From Methanothrix harundinacea (lineage in GTDB: Archaea > Halobacteriota > Methanosarcinia > Methanotrichales > Methanotrichaceae), in NCBI GenBank assembly GCA_002502785.1, contig DAQG01000028.1, positions 1 to 52,894 of the forward strand: a stretch of DNA of 52,894 nt. The letters run 5' to 3'. The notes under the pieces are model-generated. The model saw nothing but the letters and a program-made list of their open reading frames with translations. It did not search any database and was not told the DNA's origin. Shown here piece after piece: positions 18,470-27,358 of this stretch. A program made the position numbers and the translations under genes. The number at the start of each line of letters is the position of its first letter. The first letter of the stretch is position 1.

Positions 18470-21400
18470 TTATGACGAGCTGAGTTCGATGAACTTGTCG
18501 TAGCACTCGACGGCCTTCTTGTGCTGGCCCAGCTTGTAGAAGTCGTCGCCTTTCCGGTTCCAGCTCTTCACGTCCCTCGGATCGATGGCAAGAGCCCGAT
18601 CGTAGCTATCGACCGCCTCCTGATACCTGCCGAGCCCGTCGAGGGCCGTGCCTCTCGTGTACCAGATCTCGGCGGAGTTCGGATCGATCTCTGTTGCTCG
18701 ATCGTAGCTCTCGACAGCCTCATCGAGCCTGCCGAGCTTCTGGAGGACGAGCCCTCTTTCGTACCAGACCTTATCGTCAGACGGAGCGATATCGGCCGCC
18801 TGATCGTAACAATCGAGGGATTCGGTGTACCTGTTCATGCTGTAGAGTAGGTGCCCCTTGCTTTGCCAGGCTTCGTCGAGAGACGGATCGATGGCGATCG
18901 CCGAGTCGTAAGCTTGGAGGGCTTCTTCGCTTCGCCCCGTCCCCTCGAGGAGAGAGCCCTTCTTGAACCAGGATTCAGCGTCCGAGGGGTCGGACTCGAT
19001 CGCCTTTTCGTAGCATGCTATGGCGTCCTCGGCCTTCCCCTCATCCTCGAAGATGGTGCCTTTGCCGCGCCAGGCCTCGCCCCGGGATGGATCGATGGCG
19101 ATCGCCGAGTCGTAAGATCGGAGAGCCTCTTCCAGTCTTCCCGACTTTTGGAGGGCAAGCCCCTTCTCGGTCAACGCTCCGGCATCTCGCGGATCGATGG
19201 CGATCGCCTCGTCGTAAGATTGGATCGCATCGTCAAACCTGCCCATATCTCTGAAGACCGCGCCCTTGGCGCTCCAGAACACCTTTTCAGAGGTGTTGAT
19301 CGCTATCGCCTCATCATAGCACCCTATAGCCTCGTCGTACCTTTCGAGATTGTGAAGGGCGAGGCCCTTGCCGCTCCAAGCCTCTGCGTTCTTCGAGTCG
19401 ATCTTCAGGATCTCTTCGTAGCAGGTCAGAGCTTCGTCGTATCGTTCGAGGTCTTGGAGGGATTGGCCCTTGCCGCTCCAGGCTTCAAGGTCAAATGGAT
19501 CGTCCTGGAGGACACGGTCGTAGCAGTCGACGGCACCATCGTAATCGCCCAGCCTCTGGAGGGCGAAACCTTTGTTGCGCCAGACGTTTTCATAAGAGGG
19601 ATCGATCTCGATGACCCGATTGTAACATTCAGCGGCTTTGCCATATTCTCCCAGGCTATAGAGGGCGAAACCTTTGTTGTACCAGGCCTTCGCCTCGAGA
19701 GGTCTTACCTCTATCACCTTGTCGTAACACTCTGCCGCTTCCTCGTACCTGCCTAGACTGTAGAGGGCATCTCCTTTCTCGTATCGATCGATCTCGATGA
19801 CCTTGTCGTAGCAGTCTATGGCATCCTCAAACCTGCCTAGGCTGTAGAGGGCGACGCCCTTGTTGTACCAGAGGGATACATCCGACGGGCTGATCTCAAG
19901 GGCCTCGTCGTAACATTCGAAGGCCTCCTCGAACCTTCCCAGATCGTAGAGGGCGAGCCCCTTCAGGCGCCATACACCCTCATAAGACGGATCAATCTTG
20001 ATTACCTGGTTGTAGCTATCGACCGCCTCCTGGCGCCTGCTGGCGTTGTAGAGGACAAAGCCCCTGTTGAACCAGACATTCGGATCGTCGGGATCGATGG
20101 CGATCGCTCCATCGTAAGATTCGATCGCCTCCTCGTATTCGCCGATGCTGGCGAGAGCGTCGCCCTTGCCGCGCCAGGCATCGATTCGGGTGGAGTTGAT
20201 CGATATCGCCTCGTCGTAACAGTTCGCAGCCTCCCGGTACCGTTCCAGCTTGTAGAGGGCTACGCCCTTGTTGTACCAGGCGTTCTCGTAAGCAGGGTCG
20301 ACCTCGATCACGTCATCGTAGCACGTGACCGACTCGTTGTACCTGCCGAGGCTGTAGAGGGTGTTGCACTTGTTGTTCAAAACGTCCGTCTGGAGCGGGT
20401 CAGTTTCGAGGGCCTTGTCATAACAGCTCAGGGCTTCCTCGTACCTGCCGAGACGGCCCAGGGCGAGCCCCTTGTTGTACCAGGCGTTACTGCTTGCGGG
20501 ATTCTTCTCCAAAACGTGGTCAAAAGCCTCTACCGCCTCTTCGTTGCGATCAAGGGTGTAGAGGGCAATTCCCTTGTTGTACCAGACGTCTTTATAAGCC
20601 GGATCGATCTCGATCAACCGGTCATATGCTTCGACCGCCTCTTCGCTTCTTTCGAGGCGATCGAGGACTACGCCCTTGTTGAACCAGGCGTTTGAGTAAT
20701 CTGGATCGATCGTCACCGCTCTGTCGTAACAGTTTAGGGCCGCGTCAAACCTGCCGAGGGTGTAGAGGGCGTTGCCCTTGTTGTTCCAGACGGCTACGAG
20801 GGACTGATCGATCTTGAGGGCCTCGTCGTAACATGTGATCGCCTCGTCGAACCTGCCGAGGCTGTAGAGGGTGAGCCCTTTGTTGTACCAGGCCGCATGG
20901 TACAGAGGATCGATCTCGACGGCGGCATCGTAGCATTTGAAGGCCTCGTCATACCTTCCCAGGCTGCTGAGGACGATGCCCTTGTTGTACCAGACATCGG
21001 TATAAGAGGGATCAATCTCTATCGCTTGATCGTAACACTGGAGGGCTTCCTCGCGCTTTCCTAGGTTGTAGAGGGCAAAGCCCTTCCCGTGCCAGGAAGC
21101 GACGTCCGATTCATCTATCTTGATGGCGAAGTCGTAACATTCTATGGCCTTGTCATATCCCCCCATACCGCAGAGGGCGAGACCCTTGTTGTACCAGACG
21201 TCTATTTGAGTGGGATCGATCAACAGCGCCTCATCGTAAGATTCCGCGGCTTCTTCGTACCTTCCGATGCTGTAGAGGGCAAGCCCCCTGGCGCGCCAGA
21301 AGTCCAGACGGGAAGAGTTGAGCTCAAGGGCGCGGTCGTAGCATCCCACGGCCTGATCGTACTTTTCCAGGTTGTGGAAGGCGAAGCCCTCGCTGTACCA

Positions 21401-21697
21401 GACGTAAGCGTCTGAAGGATCGATCTCGATCGACCTGTTGAAACAGCTCGCAGCCTCATCGTACCTGCCCAGGTCGCTGAGGATATAGCCTTTCAGATTC
21501 CAGGCGTCCGGATAGCCCGGATCGATATCCAGAGACTTGTTGACATAAAGAAGAGCTAGCTCGTAAGATTCGCTGGAGTAGAAGCTTATGGCCTTGCCAA
21601 GCCAGCCTCCTGACTCTGACTGATCCTCTCCAAGGACCGGATATGTGCAGACCAGAGCAAAGATCAGGATTGACAGGGCCCAGCGCTTCATGTCCAA
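18470..21697 (-). CDS. Exported giant TPR-repeat protein, about 30 repeats
   Basis: A 1075-residue protein: signal peptide (KRWALSILIFALVCTYPVLG) then about 30 tandem TPR units, almost without spacer. Most repeats follow YDKALEIDPSxxxxWYNKG. One repeat around minus-strand position 19785 is only about 28 residues because the PSYENVW segment is missing (VIEIDRYEKGDALYSLG), an 18-base in-frame loss that should break the superhelix locally. TTG start at 21697, or ATG at 21691; GAGTGAT is better placed for the TTG. It precedes the 619-residue TPR gene by 96 bp, so they are probably co-transcribed. Near-identical repeats at DNA level make this gene prone to recombination and length change. Confidence 0.92.
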   Translation of the reverse strand: MDMKRWALSILIFALVCTYPVLGEDQSESGGWLGKAISFYSSESYELALLYVNKSLDIDPGYPDAWNLKGYILSDLGRYDEAASCFNRSIEIDPSDAYVWYSEGFAFHNLEKYDQAVGCYDRALELNSSRLDFWRARGLALYSIGRYEEAAESYDEALLIDPTQIDVWYNKGLALCGMGGYDKAIECYDFAIKIDESDVASWHGKGFALYNLGKREEALQCYDQAIEIDPSYTDVWYNKGIVLSSLGRYDEAFKCYDAAVEIDPLYHAAWYNKGLTLYSLGRFDEAITCYDEALKIDQSLVAVWNNKGNALYTLGRFDAALNCYDRAVTIDPDYSNAWFNKGVVLDRLERSEEAVEAYDRLIEIDPAYKDVWYNKGIALYTLDRNEEAVEAFDHVLEKNPASSNAWYNKGLALGRLGRYEEALSCYDKALETDPLQTDVLNNKCNTLYSLGRYNESVTCYDDVIEVDPAYENAWYNKGVALYKLERYREAANCYDEAISINSTRIDAWRGKGDALASIGEYEEAIESYDGAIAIDPDDPNVWFNRGFVLYNASRRQEAVDSYNQVIKIDPSYEGVWRLKGLALYDLGRFEEAFECYDEALEISPSDVSLWYNKGVALYSLGRFEDAIDCYDKVIEIDRYEKGDALYSLGRYEEAAECYDKVIEVRPLEAKAWYNKGFALYSLGEYGKAAECYNRVIEIDPSYENVWRNKGFALQRLGDYDGAVDCYDRVLQDDPFDLEAWSGKGQSLQDLERYDEALTCYEEILKIDSKNAEAWSGKGLALHNLERYDEAIGCYDEAIAINTSEKVFWSAKGAVFRDMGRFDDAIQSYDEAIAIDPRDAGALTEKGLALQKSGRLEEALRSYDSAIAIDPSRGEAWRGKGTIFEDEGKAEDAIACYEKAIESDPSDAESWFKKGSLLEGTGRSEEALQAYDSAIAIDPSLDEAWQSKGHLLYSMNRYTESLDCYDQAADIAPSDDKVWYERGLVLQKLGRLDEAVESYDRATEIDPNSAEIWYTRGTALDGLGRYQEAVDSYDRALAIDPRDVKSWNRKGDDFYKLGQHKKAVECYDKFIELSSS

Positions 21698-21862
21698 TTA
21701 AATCACTCTATTTATCGATATATCTTGTGGTTTGAAAGAAGAAACGATGGTGACTTCAGACTGGTCGGATATTGATCAATCCCGTTTTCTCAAAAATATC
21801 AGTGTTCTGAAATTTTAGTGGTGACCCCTATCTCGACCGGCCTTAGAGCAAGAGCCTGATTA

Positions 21863-22315
21863 TTACGGCGTAGGGGCCCCGCCCTCTTGCAACCTCTTCA
21901 TCATCAAAAGAGCATCCTTTCCGGGGCCGTAGTAGTCCTCGATGAGGGCGATCTCAGAGTATTCGAGCTTCGCGTAGAGGTCGATGGCCCCTCGATTCTC
22001 GACTGCGACCTCAAGGAGAATGGCTCTGGCTCCCTGGGATGCGAACTCCCTTTCCAGGGCCTCCATGAGCCTTCTGCCCATCCCCTCTCCGCGACGTTCG
22101 GGCAGAACGTCGAGGGTCACCACCTTGGCCCACTCCCCGTTAACAAAGCCGATGACGAAGCCCGCAGCATCGGCGTCTTCGGCTACTAGAGCCGTCGCCT
22201 CCTCCAAAAGAAAGGTGGTAATCTCCGGAGGGAAGGCAACCTCCCGAGAAAAACAGGTCTTTTCAATGGCGAGGATCGAGGGCAGATCCCGAGCCTCTGC
22301 CCTCCTGATCCTCAT
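21863..22315 (-). CDS. GNAT N-acetyltransferase, RimI-like
   Basis: A 150-residue GNAT-fold acetyltransferase, closest in pattern to archaeal RimI/Ard1-type N-terminal acetyltransferases. The acetyl-CoA loop is VLPERRGEGMGRRLMEAL (the RRGxGxG/A motif), followed by VAVENRGAIDLYAKLEY and DYYGPGKDALLMMKRL at the C-terminus, both typical of the family. The ATG overlaps the DUF2111 stop codon in ATGA, so it is translationally coupled to that gene. It probably acetylates the N-termini of proteins, but the substrate is not visible. Confidence 0.9.
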   Translation of the reverse strand: MRIRRAEARDLPSILAIEKTCFSREVAFPPEITTFLLEEATALVAEDADAAGFVIGFVNGEWAKVVTLDVLPERRGEGMGRRLMEALEREFASQGARAILLEVAVENRGAIDLYAKLEYSEIALIEDYYGPGKDALLMMKRLQEGGAPTP

Positions 22316-22692
22316 CTCTTCCCTGAGACCTCTTTGACGACTTCGGTGTAAGCTCCGAAGACCGAGGGTATGTCGATGGTGCCGACGACGTCGACGATTC
22401 CCATCGCAGCGATCACTTTTCCATCCCGATCCATTATGGGAGCGACTGATACGGGAACTCCTTTGTAAACGCCGCTTTTAGGTACAGTCCTGATCGGCTT
22501 TCCGGATTTCATTACCTCTTCGAGAACCGGTCCCGAGTATCCGTCGTCGAGAACCTTCCCACCCTCGACCCTGACACCAGGGGCCTCGGTGCTCCTCAGG
22601 GTGACCGGAAGCCCCAGGATCTGGTTTACGGCCAGCGCGAGAGGGGCGAGGTCTACAGACCTCGACTTCTCCGATATTACCAGCTCAGCCAT
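22312..22692 (-). CDS. DUF2111 protein, methanogen-associated
   Basis: A 126-residue protein of the DUF2111 family, found mainly in methanogens, with no established function. Visible features are a compact alpha/beta domain rather like a small PAS or GAF sensor: PLALAVNQILGLPVTLRSTE, then GVPVSVAPIMDRDGKVIAAMG and IVDVVGTIDI. No membrane segment or signal peptide. The gene lies 40 bp downstream of argG and overlaps the RimI-like gene by four bases, so the three form a likely operon. The fold resemblance is a reading of the sequence only. Confidence 0.82.
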   Translation of the reverse strand: MAELVISEKSRSVDLAPLALAVNQILGLPVTLRSTEAPGVRVEGGKVLDDGYSGPVLEEVMKSGKPIRTVPKSGVYKGVPVSVAPIMDRDGKVIAAMGIVDVVGTIDIPSVFGAYTEVVKEVSGKR

Positions 22693-22732
22693 GAGACGGT
22701 TTCAGGCTCTAATTGTTGATATAGTCTGCCCC

Positions 22733-23905
22733 TCAGTACTTTTTCAGGAACCGAGCCTGGAACCCGTGGTACTTGGCAAACCCTTCTGAGTCCCTTTGGC
22801 TCAGGGTCTGGCTGTCGAAGGAGACCATCTCCTGGTCGTATATCGCGTCGGGCGACTTTCTGCCGACGGCATAAGCCCTTCCACAATGAAGCTTCATCTT
22901 TACGACGCCGTTCACCCTCTTCGAGCTCTGATCGACAAAGGCGCACAGGTCCGCGTAAAGGGGATCGTTCACAAGGCCCATGTAAGCGAGCTCCGACCAT
23001 GCCTCGTCCACCATCGCCTTGAACCTGAGCTCGGCCCTTGAGAGGACGAGCCGTTCCAGATCCTGGTGAGCGTTGAGAAGGACGGTGGCCGCCGGGTGCT
23101 CATAGTTCTCCCTGGCCTTGAGGCCGAGAACTCGATCCTCGATCATGTCGGTCCTGCCGACGCCGTGCTCACCCGCGATCCTATTGAGCTTCGCGATCAG
23201 CTCGATTCCGCCCATCTTCTCGCCGTCGAGGGCTACGGGAACTCCTTCTGAGAACTCGATCTCCACCTTCGCGGGAGATATACCTCTTTCCGGAGACTTC
23301 GTCCAGGCGTATATCTCTTCGGGAGGCTCGTAGAATGTGTCCTCGAGAAGGCCGCCCTCGATGCTCCTCGACCAGAGGTTCTCGTCTATGCTCCACGGCT
23401 TCTCCTTTGTCACGGGGACACTGATCCCGTGATCTCTCGCGTAATCGATCTCCCACTCGCGGCTCAGGTCCAGGTCGCGCATCGGCGCCACCACTCGTAG
23501 GTCCGTCGCCCTGAAGATCGCCTCAAACCTCAGCTGGTCGTTGCCCCTTCCGGTGCAGCCGTGACCCAGGGCGTCGGCCCCCAGTTTTCTTGCGATCTCC
23601 ACCGTCTTTCTCGCGATCAGCGGCCTTGCGATGGCCGTGCCGAGGACGTAGCCCTCATAGGAGCCGTTTGCCTTGATGGAAGGAAATATGTAATCCTTCA
23701 CGAACTCCTCCTTCGCGTCGATTACGTAATGCTCATCGCTCAGCTTCTCAGCCCTCTCGTTTCCCCTCTTGATGTCCTCTTTCGGCTGGCCGACGTCCGT
23801 CAGGACAGTTATCACCTTCTCAAAGTCATAACGCTCCCGGAGAAGCGGGACGCAGACCGAGGTGTCGAGGCCTCCAGAGTAAGCAAGCACGATAACTTCA
23901 GACAA
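22733..23905 (-). CDS. argG: Argininosuccinate synthase
   Basis: A 390-residue ATP-dependent ligase that joins citrulline and aspartate in arginine biosynthesis. The nucleotide-binding motif AYSGGLDTSV stands at the N-terminus (about 8-17), followed by GHGCTGRGNDQLRFE and the citrulline/aspartate-binding region SIDENLWSRSIEGG. Full length and well conserved. TTG start with GGGTGATATTGAA before it. The neighbour on the other strand (radical SAM) starts about 100 bp away, so the intergenic region is a divergent promoter. A TTAAAATA element near 23940-23950 on the minus strand is a possible TATA box for argG. Confidence 0.97.
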   Translation of the reverse strand: MSEVIVLAYSGGLDTSVCVPLLRERYDFEKVITVLTDVGQPKEDIKRGNERAEKLSDEHYVIDAKEEFVKDYIFPSIKANGSYEGYVLGTAIARPLIARKTVEIARKLGADALGHGCTGRGNDQLRFEAIFRATDLRVVAPMRDLDLSREWEIDYARDHGISVPVTKEKPWSIDENLWSRSIEGGLLEDTFYEPPEEIYAWTKSPERGISPAKVEIEFSEGVPVALDGEKMGGIELIAKLNRIAGEHGVGRTDMIEDRVLGLKARENYEHPAATVLLNAHQDLERLVLSRAELRFKAMVDEAWSELAYMGLVNDPLYADLCAFVDQSSKRVNGVVKMKLHCGRAYAVGRKSPDAIYDQEMVSFDSQTLSQRDSEGFAKYHGFQARFLKKY

Positions 23906-24007
23906 TTCAATATCACCCGAGGCCTACTCGGTGCTCAGTTATTTTAACTCTACGGCTTTGGCGGATCGATCGATAACTCTATAACTTCTCGGCCGAGATT
24001 TGCCTCG

Positions 24008-25108
24008 ATGACCCCTCTACTGAAGACCACCGCCCTGACGGTGGACTACGACCAGGATCGTAGAATGCTCCAGGCCCGAGGAGCGATCTCGATTCTGGTC
24101 CAGCCGGCCCTGAACAAGATCAACCAGAGGCTGGCCGAGGAGAAGCCCGCCCTGGTGAGGGAGGGCGACATAGTCGCTTCCACATGGCTTCCGCCCATCC
24201 CCAGCGGCCCCTTCAAGAGGCTCGTTCTCAGCGAGGCGAAGATCGCCATCGGGAGGTTCGTCCCCCAGACCGTGAGCATCGAGGTCACAAGAGAGTGCGG
24301 CTGCAACTGCGATCACTGCCTGATCAAAGATGGCGAAGGCGAGCTTGAGACGGAGGAGATCTTCAGGGTCGTCGACGAGGCTCTGGACCTCGGAGCATCC
24401 ATAATCACCTTCACCGAGGGCGATCCCCTCCTTCGAGAGGACATATTCGAGCTCATTAGCCACGTCGACTCAGAGCGGGCAGTGGTGAACATTTTCACGC
24501 CGGGCCTCGAGATGACGCCGGAAAAGGCGAAAAAGCTGAAGGATGCCGGCCTATACAACGTGCTTATAGGGATCTACAGCAAAGATCCCGACGTCCACGA
24601 CGAGATCAGGGGGGTCCCGGGAGCTCATGAGAAAGCGGTCGATGCCATAAAGATGGCTCTGGATGCTGGCCTCCTCGTCACCATGTCAGTCCATGTCAAT
24701 GGGGAGAGTGTCTCAGAGATCATCGATCTCTACGATTTTGCGAAAGAGCTGGGCGTCCACGAGTTCTCGATCTGGGAGGGGATCCCGAAATCCCCAGAAG
24801 AATGCCTCACCCAGATCGACCGAGAGACGATCCTCAGGTTCTACAGGACCGTCAACCGCACGCCGGGCGGGCCCAGAGTCTTTGCCAGCACCTATTTCGA
24901 GGGTCAAATGTTGGGATGCATGGCTGGACGCCGCTGGATTCACGTGGGCGTGGACGGCGGAGTGAGGCCCTGTCCTTACATATGCGACGTCGTTGGGAAC
25001 GTTCGGGAGAGATCTCTAAAAGAGATATGGAAGGAGATCAGAAGGTCGGGCGACTTTGAAACTTTCAGGTCCGACTGTCCCGCCCAGAACCAGCACCTTG
25101 CCCTCTGA
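24008..25108 (+). CDS. Radical SAM protein with SPASM-like C-terminus
   Basis: A 366-residue radical S-adenosylmethionine enzyme. The 4Fe-4S motif CxxxCxxC is CGCNCDHC (C97, C101, C104), with one extra cysteine, C99, inside. The TIM-barrel continues with FTEGDPLLREDIFELI. The C-terminal part has the GxCxAG...C arrangement (GCMAGRRWIHVGVDGGVRPC, then YICDVVGNV) of SPASM/twitch extensions, which bind auxiliary clusters and are common in peptide-modifying and quinone/heme-related enzymes. An unusual N-terminal domain of about 85 residues precedes the cluster. No small peptide substrate gene was found next to it, so the reaction is not assigned. TATA-like ACTCTATAAC lies about 30 bp upstream of the start. 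Confidence 0.88.
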   Translation: MTPLLKTTALTVDYDQDRRMLQARGAISILVQPALNKINQRLAEEKPALVREGDIVASTWLPPIPSGPFKRLVLSEAKIAIGRFVPQTVSIEVTRECGCNCDHCLIKDGEGELETEEIFRVVDEALDLGASIITFTEGDPLLREDIFELISHVDSERAVVNIFTPGLEMTPEKAKKLKDAGLYNVLIGIYSKDPDVHDEIRGVPGAHEKAVDAIKMALDAGLLVTMSVHVNGESVSEIIDLYDFAKELGVHEFSIWEGIPKSPEECLTQIDRETILRFYRTVNRTPGGPRVFASTYFEGQMLGCMAGRRWIHVGVDGGVRPCPYICDVVGNVRERSLKEIWKEIRRSGDFETFRSDCPAQNQHLAL

Positions 25109-25537
25109 GGGGTCAATCGAAATCAGGCAGAGGACGTTTTTGGTCGAGAGGGCCGCAAAAAGCCTCCCCCTCGAGCAACAAAATCTCTTCTGCCTACATC
25201 TTCTCCTCCACCATCTCTTCTCTTCTGCTACTGGGTCTCTTAGGCATCCGAGATCGATCGCCTTCCATCTACAGTCTATAAAACTGTAATCAATTTTCGG
25301 GAGGTCGGATCGTGGTCCTGCAACGGACGAGCGGTTCGACCTGTTGTCACATCTCACCTCAAAAACCGAGATGAAAAATTTCGAAATCAACCTCCTATGC
25401 TGAATCTAGGTGGGAAGGATCGGAAGGCATCGAAATCTCGAAAAAACGGCTTTAATTAATTCCACATTGCCGACTATAAAAAAGTAGTGGAAAATTATTA
25501 GTACACACATGATCATCTTTCATCGAGAGGATTGGGC
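25109..25537. other. Gap upstream of arvA; no gene seen
   Basis: About 430 bp with no supported coding region. The only long open frame (25016-25390, minus) runs into the end of the radical SAM gene and has no features. The right end is AT-rich and holds the arvA promoter (25475-25483). ACAGT..ACTGT around 25262-25280 is a minor inverted repeat. Confidence 0.5.
25475..25483 (+). promoter_or_regulatory. TATA box of the arvABC operon
   Basis: CTATAAAAAAG, a strong archaeal TATA-like box, lies 55-62 bp upstream of the arvA ATG, leaving a leader of roughly 30-40 nt. It is the only AT-rich element of this kind in the preceding intergenic region. Confidence 0.45.
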
Positions 25538-26173
25538 ATGAGAGTCATCGGAAGTCTCAAGATGAACTTTGCCGTTTGGATAAAATGGATCTTTGGTAAA
25601 AAAAGGGCCAGAATAGGCATATACGGTCCTCCCAACGCCGGAAAGACCACTTTAGCGAATAGAATAGTGAAGGAATGGAGCGGAATGGAGGTTGGCGGAA
25701 CGTCTCACATACCTCACGAGACGAGGAGGGCCATGAGGACGGACGGAGTGGTCATAAACGCCAACGGGTCGAGCGTCGAGCTGGACATAGTCGACACACC
25801 GGGAATGGCTACCAAGATCGATTTCAGGGAGTTCATGGCTTACGGACTGGAAGAGGAAGAAGCTAAAAGGAGAGCAAAGGAGGCGACGGAAGGGGTTATC
25901 GAGGCGATAAAATGGTTGGAAGATTTGGACGGGGTGCTTTTGGTGATGGACTCGACAGAGGACCCCTACACCCAGGTCAACGTCACGGTGGTGGGAAACA
26001 TGGAGGCGAGAAAGCTGCCCCTCTTGATCGTGGCAAACAAGATGGATCTGCCCAAAGCCTCTCCTTCCAGGATAAAGGCGGCGTTTCCGCAGCATCCCAT
26101 AGTCACCATCTCAGCGCTGGACGGGTCGAACATCGATGAGCTGTATGTGGCCATAGCTAGGCACTTCGGGTGA
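25538..26173 (+). CDS. arvA: Era-like/Ras-like small GTPase, ArvA (OapA) type
   Basis: A 211-residue small GTPase. G1 is GPPNAGKTT (30-38), G3 DTPGM, G4 NKMD, G5 SALDGSN, so nucleotide binding should be intact. The N-terminal about 20 residues are hydrophobic with aromatic residues (MNFAVWIKWIFG), suggesting membrane association. Together with the two following genes it matches the euryarchaeal set called OapA-OapB-OapC or ArvA-ArvB-ArvC; the GTPase is reported to drive extracellular vesicle formation in haloarchaea. The ATG at 25538 is chosen over TTG 25532 because GAGAGG is spaced properly only for it. ATG-TGA junction with arvB (one base between stop and start). Assignment is by gene set and motifs, not by direct comparison. 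Confidence 0.82.
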   Translation: MRVIGSLKMNFAVWIKWIFGKKRARIGIYGPPNAGKTTLANRIVKEWSGMEVGGTSHIPHETRRAMRTDGVVINANGSSVELDIVDTPGMATKIDFREFMAYGLEEEEAKRRAKEATEGVIEAIKWLEDLDGVLLVMDSTEDPYTQVNVTVVGNMEARKLPLLIVANKMDLPKASPSRIKAAFPQHPIVTISALDGSNIDELYVAIARHFG

Positions 26174-26174
26174 G

Positions 26175-26540
26175 ATGATGCGAGAAGTACAGATGGATCT
26201 GATCTCTGCCGAGAGGCTGGAGAGCATGTCCTCCATGGAAAAGATCCGGCTCATACTGAACAAGGTCAAAAGGGGAAACATCGTAGTGCTGGAGCTGGGC
26301 CTGACCCCGGAGGAAGAGGTCAAGCTGATCGAGATGACGATGACCGAGATACGCCTCGACGAGTTCTCTGGCATAGAGATCGAAAGCTACCCGGTCAAGA
26401 AAGAGGGAACCCTGATAAACAAGATCCTGGGCAAATCCGGGATCAAGACCAGGATGACCGTTATCGGGCCTGCAAACCAGCTTCGAACCGTTGAGAAGGA
26501 CAAGTACCAGATCAGCACCAAGGTTTCGGTCGGTGACTGA
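26175..26540 (+). CDS. arvB: OapB/ArvB family protein (DUF2073)
   Basis: A 121-residue protein of the OapB/ArvB (DUF2073, COG3365) family, consistently next to the GTPase and zinc-ribbon genes in Euryarchaeota. Features: N-terminal helix (MDLISAERLESM), then GLTPEEEVKLIEMTMTEI and EFSGIEIESYPV, a mixed alpha/beta domain. No catalytic motif is recognisable. Start placed at the first ATG of two (26175, 26178), one base after the arvA stop; the stop itself lies in the ribosome binding site GGGTGA. Likely part of the GTPase-regulated vesiculation or envelope machinery; OapB homologues have also been reported to bind RNA, so the role is open. Confidence 0.82.
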   Translation: MMREVQMDLISAERLESMSSMEKIRLILNKVKRGNIVVLELGLTPEEEVKLIEMTMTEIRLDEFSGIEIESYPVKKEGTLINKILGKSGIKTRMTVIGPANQLRTVEKDKYQISTKVSVGD

Positions 26541-26545
26541 CTCAT

Positions 26546-27103
26546 ATGCCCCACATGTGCACCAGATGCAACAGCGTCTTCGAAGACGGTATGGACGTCC
26601 TTGAAGGGTGTCCCGTCTGCGGCTGGAACAAGTTTCTCTTTGTAAAGTCCAATGATAAGATAAAAGAGGTTCGGGGTGCGCTGAAAGCTTCAGAGATCGG
26701 GGGGCCCTACGAGCCTTGGCCGGAAGGCGACGATTCGCTCCGACAAATACTGAAAGCAAGTCCGCGCCAAGATCGTAAAACGGATCGCCCCAAAGAGGAA
26801 CGTAAAGATAGGGCGAAAAGGGCGAGCCGAAAAGAAAGAAAGAATGAGAAAGCCAAGAGCAAGCACGGATTTTTCGATATCGATTCTCCCAAAGACCTCT
26901 CTCAAAACTCTCCGGGTCTGGGATCTGATAAGATCCGGCACGACGAAGATAAGACGGTGGAGAGCATCAGGATGCAGGAGCCAGGCACCTACGAACTGAA
27001 CCTCCCCTCGCTCTTCGAGCGGGACGAGCTGGTGATGGCCGTAAAAGAGGGTACATATCTGATAGACCTCACTTCTGCGTTCAAAAAATCGAAAAAGGAT
27101 TGA
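26546..27103 (+). CDS. arvC: OapC/ArvC family zinc-ribbon protein
   Basis: A 185-residue protein with an N-terminal zinc ribbon: CTRC (C5, C8) and CPVC (C22, C25) supply four ligands. A long, very basic and charged linker (about 75-115, rich in Lys, Arg, Glu) with probable intrinsic disorder follows, then a conserved C-terminal beta-rich segment (TYELNLPSLFERDELVMAVK and EGTYLIDLTSAFKK). This order matches OapC/ArvC. GGTGACTG lies 6 bp before the start. The third gene of the arvABC set, five bases after arvB. The linker length differs widely within this family and should not be over-read. Confidence 0.82.
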   Translation: MPHMCTRCNSVFEDGMDVLEGCPVCGWNKFLFVKSNDKIKEVRGALKASEIGGPYEPWPEGDDSLRQILKASPRQDRKTDRPKEERKDRAKRASRKERKNEKAKSKHGFFDIDSPKDLSQNSPGLGSDKIRHDEDKTVESIRMQEPGTYELNLPSLFERDELVMAVKEGTYLIDLTSAFKKSKKD

Positions 27104-27109
27104 CGTCGA

Positions 27110-27358
27110 TCAGTCTCTCGGATCGTCCCGCTCCACCTCGACGACCATCTTCTTCCATTGAGGGTCCACTCCCCGCAGAGACTCGGCCACGCCCGAGACG
27201 ACCTTTTCCATGATCTCCTGGGTGAAGTGGTTCATTGGAATCGCCTTCCCGTCGACCACCAGCTTGACCTCCAGGCTTCTCCACCCCCCATCTCAGCGCC
27301 TGATCCTCTCAGCTCCGGATTTTTCGGATCTTGCGAAGGCATTGACGAAGGCCTTCAC
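27110..27358 (-). pseudogene. Small gene interrupted by an in-frame TGA
   Basis: One frame runs from GTG (27356-27358) to TGA (27110-27112) with a single internal TGA at 27293-27295. The first part reads KAFVNAFARSEKSGAERIRR; after the TGA it continues DGGWRSLEVKLVVDGKAIPM and then FTQEIMEKVVSGVAESLRG, ending VEVERDDPRD. All 82 codons look coding on both sides, with no frameshift, so a one-base change (for example GGA to TGA) is the simplest cause. The GTG overlaps the stop of the upstream secreted-protein gene in GTGA. The 54-residue second half also has GGGGGGTGGAG upstream of a possible CTG start (27274). Either a dead or split gene or, less likely, a recoded one. Converges with arvC, 7 bp apart. 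Confidence 0.55.
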
